A DNA stretch of 64,000 bases, from assembly GCF_033170155.1 (NCBI RefSeq), contig NZ_CP137079.1, positions 248,001 through 312,000 on the forward strand, written 5' to 3'. A model generated the notes under the pieces. That model was given only the letters and a program-made list of their open reading frames with translations, was not told where the DNA came from and ran no database searches. Positions 43,691 through 54,762 of the stretch are shown in pieces (within the stretch, counting starts at the first letter, position 1; the number at the start of each line of letters is the position of its first letter). The stretch comes from Raineyella sp. W15-4. GTDB taxonomy: Bacteria > Actinomycetota > Actinomycetes > Propionibacteriales > Propionibacteriaceae. The position numbers were made by a program, and so were the translations under genes.

Positions 43691-43969
43691 TTACTGGTCG
43701 GCGCCGGCGACGCGGTTGTCGCCCATCTCGCGGCTGGCCAGCACGAACGAGGTGGCGACCCCCAGCGCGACACCGGTGACGGTGGCGGCGGTGGTGCCGG
43801 AGGCGAGTCCGATCGCAGCGAGGGCGGCGGAGGCACCGATCACCAGGCCGGCCACCCGGACCCAGACGATCCTGCCCGGCGAGGCCGGCGGATGCTCCGC
43901 CGAGGACGATGCGGTGGAGGACGGAACGAGAGGGCTGGCGGACTGCTGGTCGAGTGTCGGGATCGACAT
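43691..43969 (-). CDS. Small membrane protein
   Basis: This 92-residue protein has an N-terminal Ser/Pro/Ala-rich half and two helices (VWVRVAGLVIGASAALAAIG and TVTGVALGVATSFVLASREM). It resembles the 44247-44525 product in its end (FVLASREMGD against FLLSCRELTG), so the two are probably distant paralogues. The ATG at 43969 has AGGAAG upstream. The function is unknown. Confidence 0.65.
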   Translation of the reverse strand: MSIPTLDQQSASPLVPSSTASSSAEHPPASPGRIVWVRVAGLVIGASAALAAIGLASGTTAATVTGVALGVATSFVLASREMGDNRVAGADQ

Positions 43970-44023
43970 GCTTCCTGCTTCCTGGCTCGAGCAGTGGGGG
44001 CTGCTCGGAGGTCGTGGGCTCCG

Positions 44024-44191
44024 TTACTGCTGGTACTGCTGGCCGTACGGATCGTACGGGGGCGCCAGGTCAGGAGCCGGGGCGCCGCGCTGCGCGAGAG
44101 GCGGACCCTCCCTGGAGCCGTACCCATCTGACCACACGGTGCGGGCCAGGATCGACCATCGTCCCGTGCCCCGACCCTGTTCATTGGCCAT
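44024..44191 (-). CDS. Possible 55-residue Tyr/Gln/Pro-rich protein
   Basis: A short minus-strand frame runs from ATG 44191 (MANEQGRGTGRWSILARTVW) to TAA 44024 and ends DLAPPYDPYGQQYQQ. A Pro/Tyr/Gln tail of this kind is common at the ends of actinobacterial membrane proteins. No clear Shine-Dalgarno sequence is seen. It sits between two related small membrane protein genes on the same strand. Confidence 0.4.
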   Translation of the reverse strand: MANEQGRGTGRWSILARTVWSDGYGSREGPPLAQRGAPAPDLAPPYDPYGQQYQQ

Positions 44192-44246
44192 TCACAGCCG
44201 CAGTGGCGGCGACGATGCGGGGTGCTACGACGGCGGGTGCCGTGTG

Positions 44247-44525
44247 TCAGGAGAAGTTCACCGAGTGTTCATCCGACTGCTCGGTGCTGCTCTGCTCGAC
44301 GCGCTGCGGGCCGGTGAGTTCCCGGCAGGACAGCAGGAAGGCCCCGACCACCCCGGTGAGGGAGCCGATGGCCAGCAGGGTGGCGTTCGCGGCGACGGCG
44401 CCCAGGACGACGCCGATCAGGGCGATGCTGAGGAAGGCGGTGCCGGCGCGGAGCAACCCCCGGTGGCCTCGCCCTTCCCAGGTTGTGGATCGGCTGGTGA
44501 TGCTGTCGAAGGTCTGCGTGGTCAT
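44247..44525 (-). CDS. Small membrane protein
   Basis: This 92-residue protein has two helices (LLRAGTAFLSIALIGVVLGA and LLAIGSLTGVVGAFLLSCRE) and a charged tail with EQSSTEQSDEHS. It begins at ATG 44525 after GGAGTAGCAGGA-like sequence. It is likely a paralogue of the 43691-43969 product. The function is unknown; the gene lies downstream of the BglG-type gene on the same strand. Confidence 0.65.
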   Translation of the reverse strand: MTTQTFDSITSRSTTWEGRGHRGLLRAGTAFLSIALIGVVLGAVAANATLLAIGSLTGVVGAFLLSCRELTGPQRVEQSSTEQSDEHSVNFS

Positions 44526-44703
44526 TTCCTGCTACTCCCGATGGTGCCAGCGGGTCAGGACCGGGGTGGCTCCGTTGCCGTCGGAGCCCTGCCCATAATG
44601 CGCTCAGTACTGACACAACACCCGTACAGCCCCTTGTGGCAACGGAGTTACCGATTCGTTGCGATGCTCACAGGTGTGGCGGCGTGTTGTGCACAGAGCG
44701 ACC

Positions 44704-45546
44704 TCAGCCGACCGGATCGCTGGCCAGCCGGGCGACGTGCATCGTCAGGTAGAGCACCTCGTTGTCAGTGATCTCGTCGCCCAGCCGCAACTCCAGCACC
44801 GAGGTGAGTTTGAGGGCGCAGGCGTACGCCTCGGGATAGGCCTGCTGGATCGCCGCGGCGAGGATCTCGTGCCCCTCGGCGAGCTGCTCGCCCTTCTTCA
44901 TCCGGATGAAGAAGTAGCGCAGGTGGGTGATGAACCGGGCGGCGCTCACCGTGTCCCGGTCGAAGGGGCGGCCGTACGCCTGCTCGAGGACGTCGAAGAG
45001 CTGCCGGAACAGGCCGGTGATCCGATAGGTCTCCGACAGATCCCCGGTGGCGAACCCGGCGTTGACCAGGTGCAGGGCGATGGCGATGGCCTCGTCCTCG
45101 GGGATCGGCAGCTCCAGCCGGGCGTTGACGTACGCCACGATCCGGGTCGCGGCGGCGAGCTCCTTGGGATAAAGGTGGGACACCTCGGAGCGCAGCGGGT
45201 AATCGAGGGCGATCCCGGAGCGCACCCGCTTGATCGCGAAGCTGAGGTGGTCGGCCAGCGCCACCACGACGTGCGCGGGCAGTTCGGTGTCGAGCTCCTG
45301 GCGGGCGATGGCGAGCGCCTCGTCGGCCAGGGTGATGTGCTCCGGCGGGATCGCGGCGATCTGGGCACCGAGATTGTCGGGGTCACGGCCGTCGTCGGGG
45401 ACGAAGGTCCGGGCGATCCGGTCATCGTCCACATGGTCGCCGGGCCGGGCCTGGAAGCCCAGCCCGCGTCCGGTCAGGATCACCTCCCGACCGGACCCGT
45501 CCCGCGACAGCACGACGTTGTTGTTGAACACGCGGAGGACCTCCAC
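44704..45546 (-). CDS. BglG/LicT-family transcription antiterminator
   Basis: This 280-residue protein has an N-terminal RNA-binding CAT domain (VEVLRVFNNNVVLSRD, residues about 1-60) and two PRD domains. PRD1 has His in LADHLSFAIKR and AIALHLVNAGF; PRD2 has His in FITHLRYFFI and LYLTMHVARL. It starts at GTG 45546 with GGAAAGAGAG upstream. It should bind the RAT RNA at 50292-50318 and let transcription of the beta-glucoside PTS operon proceed when its PRDs are set by PTS phosphorylation. Confidence 0.93.
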   Translation of the reverse strand: MEVLRVFNNNVVLSRDGSGREVILTGRGLGFQARPGDHVDDDRIARTFVPDDGRDPDNLGAQIAAIPPEHITLADEALAIARQELDTELPAHVVVALADHLSFAIKRVRSGIALDYPLRSEVSHLYPKELAAATRIVAYVNARLELPIPEDEAIAIALHLVNAGFATGDLSETYRITGLFRQLFDVLEQAYGRPFDRDTVSAARFITHLRYFFIRMKKGEQLAEGHEILAAAIQQAYPEAYACALKLTSVLELRLGDEITDNEVLYLTMHVARLASDPVG

Positions 45547-45703
45547 GTCGCACTCTCTTTCCTGGCTTGGTGCCGTCGTCGTTGCGTCGAGCCCAGCTCT
45601 CGTGCGCTCGGGCCGGTCTCGTCGCGCAATATCGTGATCAATTTGTGATCTTTGGGGGGTGTTGCTTAGGCTGGTCTCCGGCCCCGACCGGAAGGTGAAT
45701 GAT

Positions 45704-46825
45704 GTGACGCATCCCCGTCGAGCGACACCGCGCAACCCCTGGACCACCCTGCGGGAGGCTGTGCGCCCCGGCAGGCCGACCCGCCGTGCCGCCCGGGCGC
45801 TGGAGGATCCCGTCGAGCTGGACTGGCCGAGCACCGTCGGCCGCGGCGCCCGGCTGATGCTGTCGGGTGTTGCCGTCGTCGCGCTGGTGTCCGGCACCGC
45901 CGTCGCGATGACCCACATCGGGAGCGCCCAGAAGTCGGACGCTGCCCCCGCGGCCAGCACCGCACCGGCGCGTACGGATGAGCGGCCCAGCAGGTCCGAG
46001 CAGCGGCGGGCCGCCTCCCAGACCCCGAGCACCGCTGCGGAAACCGCCACTCCGAGCGCGAGCGCCACGGCGAAGGCTGCCACGCCCGCTGCCTCTGCCA
46101 CACCGAGCGCCTCTCCCAAGGGGGCCGCGACCGCCGGCCGCTGGCAGCCGAAGGTCGGTGAGACGTTCGTCGTCCAGTACACCGGGACGATCGACCTCGG
46201 CCGGCAGGCGAAGGTCTATGACGTGGACTGGGAGACCACGTCCGCCGCGCAGGTCCGGCAGCTCAAGGCCCGCGGCGTCCACGTGGTCTGTTACCTGAGT
46301 GCCGGCTCCGCCGAGAACTGGCGCAGTGACAACGCCAAGTTCCCGGCGGGGGTCAAGGGCCAAGGCCTCGACGGGTGGCCCGGGGAGCAATGGCTCGACG
46401 TACGCCAGACCGGCACGCTCGTCCCGATCATGGCGGCGCGGATGGATGTGTGCAAGCAGAAGGGCTTCGACGCCGTCGACCCGGACAACACCGACGGCTG
46501 GTCCCAGCAGACCGGCTTCTCGATCAGCAAGGCCGACCAGGTCACCTACCAGCGCGCGCTGGCCGACGCCGCGCACCGGCGCGGCCTGGCGATCGGGCTG
46601 AAGAACGACGTCGAGCAGCTGTCCCAGATGGCCGGCATCGTCGACTTCGCCGTCAACGAGCAGTGCAACGAGTACGGGGAGTGCGGCGCGTACACCGGCT
46701 TCCTGGCCTCCGGCAAGCCGGTCTACAACATCGAGTACGCCGGCGGCTGCCCGGCCGGTCGCCCGGCGGGCATGTCGTCGTACATCGCGAAGCTCGAGCT
46801 CGGCCCGGGTGGAACCATCTGTTGA
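45704..46825 (+). CDS. Secreted or anchored GH114-type glycosidase
   Basis: With GTG 45704 (GGAAGG upstream) the protein has 373 residues. A basic N-terminus of about 50 residues precedes one hydrophobic segment (ARLMLSGVAVVALVSGTAVA), then a long Ala/Thr/Ser/Pro-rich linker (about residues 80-145). The C-terminal domain matches glycoside hydrolase family 114, endo-alpha-1,4-polygalactosaminidase (YDVDWETTSAAQVRQLKARG, VCYLSAGSAENWR, DAVDPDNTDGW). It probably acts outside the cell on galactosamine-rich polysaccharide. It lies between the antiterminator and the bgl operon on the opposite strand. Confidence 0.83.
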   Translation: MTHPRRATPRNPWTTLREAVRPGRPTRRAARALEDPVELDWPSTVGRGARLMLSGVAVVALVSGTAVAMTHIGSAQKSDAAPAASTAPARTDERPSRSEQRRAASQTPSTAAETATPSASATAKAATPAASATPSASPKGAATAGRWQPKVGETFVVQYTGTIDLGRQAKVYDVDWETTSAAQVRQLKARGVHVVCYLSAGSAENWRSDNAKFPAGVKGQGLDGWPGEQWLDVRQTGTLVPIMAARMDVCKQKGFDAVDPDNTDGWSQQTGFSISKADQVTYQRALADAAHRRGLAIGLKNDVEQLSQMAGIVDFAVNEQCNEYGECGAYTGFLASGKPVYNIEYAGGCPAGRPAGMSSYIAKLELGPGGTIC

Positions 46826-46850
46826 CGGGTCCCACCCGGCACCGGGCGGC

Positions 46851-50224
<3,374 letters not shown>

Positions 50225-50256
50225 CGGGAGTCCTCCTTGACTCTGCCCGCGAGCAC

Positions 50257-50297
50257 AAAAAAAGACCTGAAGTGCACAGCTGTGCACTTCAGGTCTT
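50257..50297 (-). terminator. Leader terminator of the beta-glucoside operon
   Basis: A 36-bp perfect palindrome (50262-50297) begins AAGACCTGAAGTGCACAG and ends with its complement, giving an 18-bp stem with almost no loop. It runs into seven T on the minus strand (50257-50263). Because its upstream arm overlaps the RAT site, RAT binding would prevent it from forming. Confidence 0.93.
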
Positions 50298-50318
50298 GCC
50301 TCCGCGGAGTAACAATCC
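50292..50318 (-). promoter_or_regulatory. RAT antiterminator RNA site
   Basis: On the minus strand the RNA reads GGATTGTTACT...GGAGGCAAGACC, a close match to the ribonucleic antiterminator consensus of BglG/LicT/SacY targets. Its last 6 bases are also the first arm of the terminator. This is the classic arrangement for PTS-controlled antitermination. Confidence 0.93.
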
Positions 50319-50347
50319 TGGTGAGCGGAGATCCGCTCGTGTCGAGG

Positions 50348-50376
50348 ATCCTACGTGACGTCGGAGGGGAACGCAA
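50348..50376 (-). promoter_or_regulatory. Promoter of the beta-glucoside operon
   Basis: On the minus strand TTGCGT (50371-50376) and TAGGAT (50348-50353) are 17 bp apart. Transcription would start near 50341 and reach the RAT about 23 bases later. Confidence 0.75.
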
Positions 50377-50398
50377 CCCTGGGCGGGGGCCGCTTCCG

Positions 50399-50432
50399 CT
50401 GATGCTCAGACGTTGCTGATGCTCAGACGTTG
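50399..50432. repeat. 17-bp tandem duplication at the end of a small ORF
   Basis: CTGATGCTCAGACGTTG is present twice in exact tandem (50399-50415 and 50416-50432). The right copy contains the stop codon of the 41-residue membrane peptide. Length and placement mirror the duplication at 46851-46884, though the sequence differs. Confidence 0.9.
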
Positions 50433-50548
50433 ATCCGGTGGACCTGGGTGCGGGTGTTGTTGGCGAGGAAGTTGCGGACCGTGGGGTAGGTCGCGATCGC
50501 GAACGCCACCGTGACGGCGGGGAGGATGAGGGCGCTGATCCTGGTCAT
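50423..50548 (-). CDS. 41-residue single-helix membrane peptide
   Basis: The frame starts at ATG 50548, after AGGAGA with 5-base spacing, and reads MTRISALILPAVTVAFAIAT then YPTVRNFLANNTRTQVHRIN-V. One hydrophobic helix (about residues 5-21) and a polar C-terminus suggest a small membrane peptide. It lies 39 bp downstream of the Rieske oxygenase gene on the same strand, so it is probably co-transcribed. No family is recognised. Confidence 0.65.
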   Translation of the reverse strand: MTRISALILPAVTVAFAIATYPTVRNFLANNTRTQVHRINV

Positions 50549-50587
50549 GTCGGTCTCCTGGGCGGGTGAGGTTGAGGCGAGTGGGGG

Positions 50588-51844
50588 TCAGGCGGTGGGG
50601 TTGAGGCGGGCGGTGCGTTCCTCGGCGGCGTCCTCGCACATCGAGCGCCAGGTGGTGAGGGATATGTCCGGGCGGTAGAGGCGCTCCGGCGGGGCGTCGG
50701 TCTCGTCGACCATCCAGGCGTCCTGGGCGGCGAAGAGGCCGTGGAAGAACCACCGGACGAAGCCGAGGTACTTGGCCTTGAACAGCAGGCTGCGGAACCC
50801 GGAGTCGAAGTTGACCATCAGACCCACGTAGCGGTGGTGGTCGGCGTCGTACGGCACGTAGAACTCGTAGTGGATGAAGTCGGGGTAGACGACCCGCAGC
50901 ACGCCAGGCATGGACACCGACACGAAGCCGGGGTAGTCCTGCGCGGCGATGTGCGGGTGCGGGGCCTTGGGGTTGCCGGTGTTGCTGATCGACTGGGTGC
51001 CGTCGGCCGACGGCTTGATCCGGAACCGGCTCTCCCGCTCCGGGGGCCAGCTGCCGTAGCCGGGGAACTCGGCGGTCCAGTGCTGCTCGGTCTGCACCCG
51101 GAACAGCCACCGGCCGCGCCGCTCCAGCTTGGTCACGTTCCACACCGGCATCGACTTGAACCGGCGCCAGATCGCGTTGCGGTGCAGGAACTTGGCGTGG
51201 CCCTCGTCGAAGCCGTTCTCGCAGGTCAGCCGCCAGTCGCCCCTGCGCACCTTGATCCGGCCGCCGAGGTTGAACGAGACGCCCCGCAACTCCTCGGGGA
51301 TCTGGTCGAGCAGCGGGGTGGGTTCTTCGCCGTCCGCACCCATGTAGACCCAGACCAGGTTGAGCAGCTCCTCGACGGGATAGGTCGCCACCGACACCTT
51401 GCCGCAGATCGGCGAATCGGGGCCGTCGGTGATCACCGCGCCGAGCCGGCCGGTCGAGGTGTCGAAGGTCCAGCCGTGATAGGGGCAGCTGATGCTGCCG
51501 TCGAACTCCTGGGTTCCGGTGGACAGCGGCACGCCGCGGTGCGGGCAGCGGTCGTACAGGGCGTGCAGGCCCTTGGAGTCGCGGACCAGGACGATGTTCT
51601 CGCCGCAGAGGGTGATCTGGACCGGGCGGCCCGCGGCAACGTTGCTGGACCAGGCCACCGGGTACCAGTAGCCGCGGAAGCCGAGTTCCGCCGCATCGTA
51701 CGCGGGCCAGGCGGCCCAGGTCTGGCGGCCGGGGTACCGGGCCTTGCGGCGGTTCTCCGCCTCGCCGGCGTGGCTTACCCGCTCCGGCGCGGGAGCGTCA
51801 GTCTGCCCCCGCTCTCGTGCCGGAACGTCAGTGTGCACTGTCAT
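50588..51844 (-). CDS. Rieske [2Fe-2S] oxygenase, alpha-type subunit
   Basis: This 418-residue protein has a Rieske domain with C100-x-H102 (CPHRGVPL) and C120-x2-H123 (CPYHGW). The catalytic domain has the mononuclear iron motif N210-x2-D213-x2-H216-x4-H221 in ENGFDEGHAKFLHRNAIW. No beta subunit gene is present, so it resembles the homo-oligomeric oxygenases. ATG 51844 follows GAGGAGA. It takes electrons probably from the ferredoxin (57433-57753) and reductase (56415-57428) of the same island. The substrate is unknown. Confidence 0.9.
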   Translation of the reverse strand: MTVHTDVPARERGQTDAPAPERVSHAGEAENRRKARYPGRQTWAAWPAYDAAELGFRGYWYPVAWSSNVAAGRPVQITLCGENIVLVRDSKGLHALYDRCPHRGVPLSTGTQEFDGSISCPYHGWTFDTSTGRLGAVITDGPDSPICGKVSVATYPVEELLNLVWVYMGADGEEPTPLLDQIPEELRGVSFNLGGRIKVRRGDWRLTCENGFDEGHAKFLHRNAIWRRFKSMPVWNVTKLERRGRWLFRVQTEQHWTAEFPGYGSWPPERESRFRIKPSADGTQSISNTGNPKAPHPHIAAQDYPGFVSVSMPGVLRVVYPDFIHYEFYVPYDADHHRYVGLMVNFDSGFRSLLFKAKYLGFVRWFFHGLFAAQDAWMVDETDAPPERLYRPDISLTTWRSMCEDAAEERTARLNPTA

Positions 51845-52044
51845 GTCTGGTCTCCTCGTGGTCTGTTCTCCGATGACTCCCGAATGCTGGGGGTGTGGCG
51901 AGTATTGCCCGGGTCGACCGGAATTGGCCCGCCCTCGGGTCCGATGAGTGAACCCGAAGTGAGGTTGGCCGGGAATTCCTTGCCGACCATGGGTATTCGC
52001 GCTGTGAATTCCAGGTTCACTGCATCTCGCACCGGAGGAATCAC

Positions 52045-52791
52045 GTGGATGCCACTGCACAATTCGTCGGGGGAGTCGCTGGGCTCGCCGCAGCCCTGGT
52101 CAACACCGCGGTGGGGTCGGGGGCCCTGGTCGCCCTGCCGCTGCTGGTGGTCCGGGACATCGACCCGCGGGCCGCGGTGATCGCGCTGTCGGTCGGCCTG
52201 CTGCCCGGCACCGTCTCGGGCACCTGGGCCTACCGCCGCGAACTCGTCACCGCCGGTCGCCGGGCCTGGCTACTGGCGCTCGCCGCCGCCCTCGGCGGGG
52301 CGCTCGGGGCCGGCCTGCTGATGCTGATGCCCTCGGCGGTGTTCGCCGGAGTGGTGCCGTGGTTCATCCTCTCCGGCGCGGTGCTGATGGCCCTGCAGCC
52401 CCGGATTTCCGCGTCGTTCGGTCGATCGGCGTACGCCCTGCCGGACCGGCTGACGCCACTGCTGTTCGTCCTGCTGGGGGTGTACGGGGCCCTGCTGGGG
52501 GCCGGTCAGGGCCTACTCACTCTCGCCCTGCTCGCCGTGTCGGGCAGTGGTCTGCAGGCCGCCAACGCGGTCAAGAACCTCACCAACGCCGCCACCAACC
52601 TGGTCGCCGCGACCCTGTTGGTGCTGCGCGCCGAGATCCCCTGGGCGCTCTGTGCCGGGATCGCCGTGGGTGCCGTCGCGGGCGGTCTGGTGGGTGCCCG
52701 GGTGGCCCGCGGGCTGCCCGACCGGGTGCTGCGCGGTGCCGTCGTGGTCATCGGTCTGGGTACCGCGGTCTGGGCCTTCCTCGCGTGGTGA
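52045..52791 (+). CDS. TauE/SafE-family membrane permease
   Basis: This 248-residue protein has about 8 hydrophobic helices in two repeats. The TauE/SafE signature pattern is visible in AGLAAALVNTAVGSGALVAL and in the second half as YGALLGAGQGLLTLALL. The family exports or imports small organic or sulphur anions. GTG 52045 follows CCGGAGGAA. It is divergent from the Rieske gene across 200 bp and may move a substrate or product of the pathway. Confidence 0.85.
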   Translation: MDATAQFVGGVAGLAAALVNTAVGSGALVALPLLVVRDIDPRAAVIALSVGLLPGTVSGTWAYRRELVTAGRRAWLLALAAALGGALGAGLLMLMPSAVFAGVVPWFILSGAVLMALQPRISASFGRSAYALPDRLTPLLFVLLGVYGALLGAGQGLLTLALLAVSGSGLQAANAVKNLTNAATNLVAATLLVLRAEIPWALCAGIAVGAVAGGLVGARVARGLPDRVLRGAVVVIGLGTAVWAFLAW

Positions 52792-52962
52792 TGAACGCCT
52801 GGTGATCCGTAACGCATTTGGCATACGACGGAAATGGAAATGACCGATATCAAATGCGGTTCGGTGACCGGACCCGAGAGCGCGGCCGATCCGGGACGGC
52901 CCGGCTAACTTTCTCGGCAATCCCGTCGAAGGCGGGTCCCCAGCGATTCGGAGTCGACCGCA

Positions 52963-53940
52963 ATGAAGTCCTTCCGCCCCATCAAGACCGCCGCCGTCGC
53001 CGCCTCGGGCCTGGTGCTCGTGGCCTCCATGGCCGCCTGCTCCCGTCCCGCCGCCGATCAGGCCCAGGCCGCCACCGACCAGACGACCCTGCGCGTCGGG
53101 GTGGGCATTGACGCGGCCTACGCCCCCTTCTTCGTCGCCGATGCCGAGGGGATGTTCACCAAGGCCGGCCTGAAGGTCGAGCTGGTCCAGTTCGGCCGCG
53201 GCGGCGAGGCCGTCGACGCCGTGAACGCCGGCGAGATCAACCTCGCCGGCAACTCCGACACCACCACCGCCGCCCAGATGGCCTCGAGCGACAAGCTGCG
53301 GGCGATCGCCAGCTATGAGTCGTCCGGCCAGTACATCAAGGCCGTCCTCCGCGACGGGTTGTCCGGCCCCAAGGACGTGAAGAAACTCGGCTATGTCCAG
53401 GGCCTCAGCCAGATCGCCACCAACAAGTACCTCGAGGCCAACGGCATCGACCCCAAGAGCGTCGAGCTGGTCACCGCCGCCCCGGCCGACATGCCGGCCC
53501 TGCTGCGCCGCGGTGACATCGACGGCTACGTGATGTGGGAGCCGTGGCCGCAGACCGCGGTCGACCAGAAGATCGGTCACGTGGACGCCAACTCGGCGGC
53601 GTTCGGCTTCTCCTACCACCACTGGCTGGTCACCAACGAGGCCTGGCTCTCCGGTCACGAGGAGACCGCTCAGAAGTTCACCAAGGTCCTCGACGAGGCC
53701 GCGAAGAAGACCGAGGCCGATCCCGATCTGGCCGCCACGGTGACGGAGAAGGCCGTGAAGATCAAGCCGGCCGACACCAAGGTCGCCATCGACCAGATCG
53801 ACTTCGCCGTCGAGAGCCTCGGCACCGAGTCGGTGAAGAGCACCACCGAGATCGTCGACTTCTACCAGAGCATCGGCGCCATCAAGTCCCGTCCGGACCT
53901 GTCCAAGGCGCTGGTCCTCGACTGGTACAAGGGGGTCTGA
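52963..53940 (+). CDS. NitT/TauT-type ABC substrate-binding lipoprotein
   Basis: This 325-residue protein has a lipoprotein signal (AAVAASGLVLVASMAACSRP, Cys near residue 26) and a NMT1/SsuA-like domain (VGVGIDAAYAPFFVADAEGM, AGEINLAGNSDTTTA, YVMWEPWPQTAVD). Such proteins bind nitrate, taurine, alkanesulfonates, thiamine precursors or aromatic acids such as phthalate. It opens the uptake operon of the catabolic island. Confidence 0.9.
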   Translation: MKSFRPIKTAAVAASGLVLVASMAACSRPAADQAQAATDQTTLRVGVGIDAAYAPFFVADAEGMFTKAGLKVELVQFGRGGEAVDAVNAGEINLAGNSDTTTAAQMASSDKLRAIASYESSGQYIKAVLRDGLSGPKDVKKLGYVQGLSQIATNKYLEANGIDPKSVELVTAAPADMPALLRRGDIDGYVMWEPWPQTAVDQKIGHVDANSAAFGFSYHHWLVTNEAWLSGHEETAQKFTKVLDEAAKKTEADPDLAATVTEKAVKIKPADTKVAIDQIDFAVESLGTESVKSTTEIVDFYQSIGAIKSRPDLSKALVLDWYKGV

Positions 53941-53943
53941 CCG

Positions 53944-54762
53944 ATGAGCACCGTCGTCGAGACGCCGGTGACGGCCCGTGGCGTCTCGCTCCGGGTCCGT
54001 GACGCGGCGATTCGATTCGGGGACTTCACCGCCGTCAGCGGCGTCGACCTGCAGGTCGAGCCGGGGGAGTTCGTCTGTCTGCTCGGCCCCAGCGGTTGCG
54101 GCAAGTCGACCCTGCTGTCCGCCCTGGCCGGCTTCATCCGGCTCGCCGAGGGCTCGATCCACTGCGCCGACGAGCCGGTCACCGGCAACAACAGCCATGC
54201 CGGGATGGTCTTCCAGAGCACCGAGGTGCTGTTCGACTGGATGACCGCCGCCGAGAACGTGGGCTATGGTCCGCGGATGCACGGCGCGAGCGCCGCCGTT
54301 CAGGCCCGGATCGCCGAGCACTACCTGACGATGGTCGGCCTGGGTCATGCCCAGCACAAGTACCCGAGTGAGCTGTCCGGCGGCATGCGGCAGCGGGTCC
54401 AGATCGCCCGGGTGCTCGCCAACGAGCCGCGGCTGATCCTGATGGATGAGCCGTTCGGTGCCCTCGACGCCCAGACCCGGGTCGTCATGCAGGAGGAGCT
54501 CAGCCGGATCTGCGGCCGGACGAACAGCACCGTCGTCTTCGTCACCCATGACATCGACGAGGCGATCGTGCTGGCCGACCGGATCGTCGTGATGACCGCG
54601 GGCCCGGCCGCCGGCATCAAGAGCGTCTACCCGGTCGACATCGACCGGCCGCGGGAGCGGCACACCCCGGGCGTCACCGAACTGTTCGGTCAGCTCCACG
54701 CCGACATCAGCGTCGAGGTGCAGCGCAGCCTGGCCGGCCAGGGTCTGGAGGAGAGGAAATGA
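53944..54762 (+). CDS. NitT/TauT-type ABC ATP-binding protein
   Basis: This 272-residue ATPase has Walker A LLGPSGCGKSTL, Q-loop MVFQST, signature LSGGMRQRVQIARVL, Walker B LILMDEPFGALD and the His in VFVTHDIDEAIV. It begins 4 bases after the binding-protein stop. Confidence 0.93.
   Translation: MSTVVETPVTARGVSLRVRDAAIRFGDFTAVSGVDLQVEPGEFVCLLGPSGCGKSTLLSALAGFIRLAEGSIHCADEPVTGNNSHAGMVFQSTEVLFDWMTAAENVGYGPRMHGASAAVQARIAEHYLTMVGLGHAQHKYPSELSGGMRQRVQIARVLANEPRLILMDEPFGALDAQTRVVMQEELSRICGRTNSTVVFVTHDIDEAIVLADRIVVMTAGPAAGIKSVYPVDIDRPRERHTPGVTELFGQLHADISVEVQRSLAGQGLEERK

Noticed and set aside
45610-45660. A CRP-like inverted repeat GATCA-N5-TGATC before the GH114 gene
   Set aside because: The arms are only five bases and no regulator or second copy supports it.
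50741-52180. A 479-codon plus-strand frame across the Rieske gene
   Set aside because: It is antisense to an oxygenase with intact Rieske and iron motifs.
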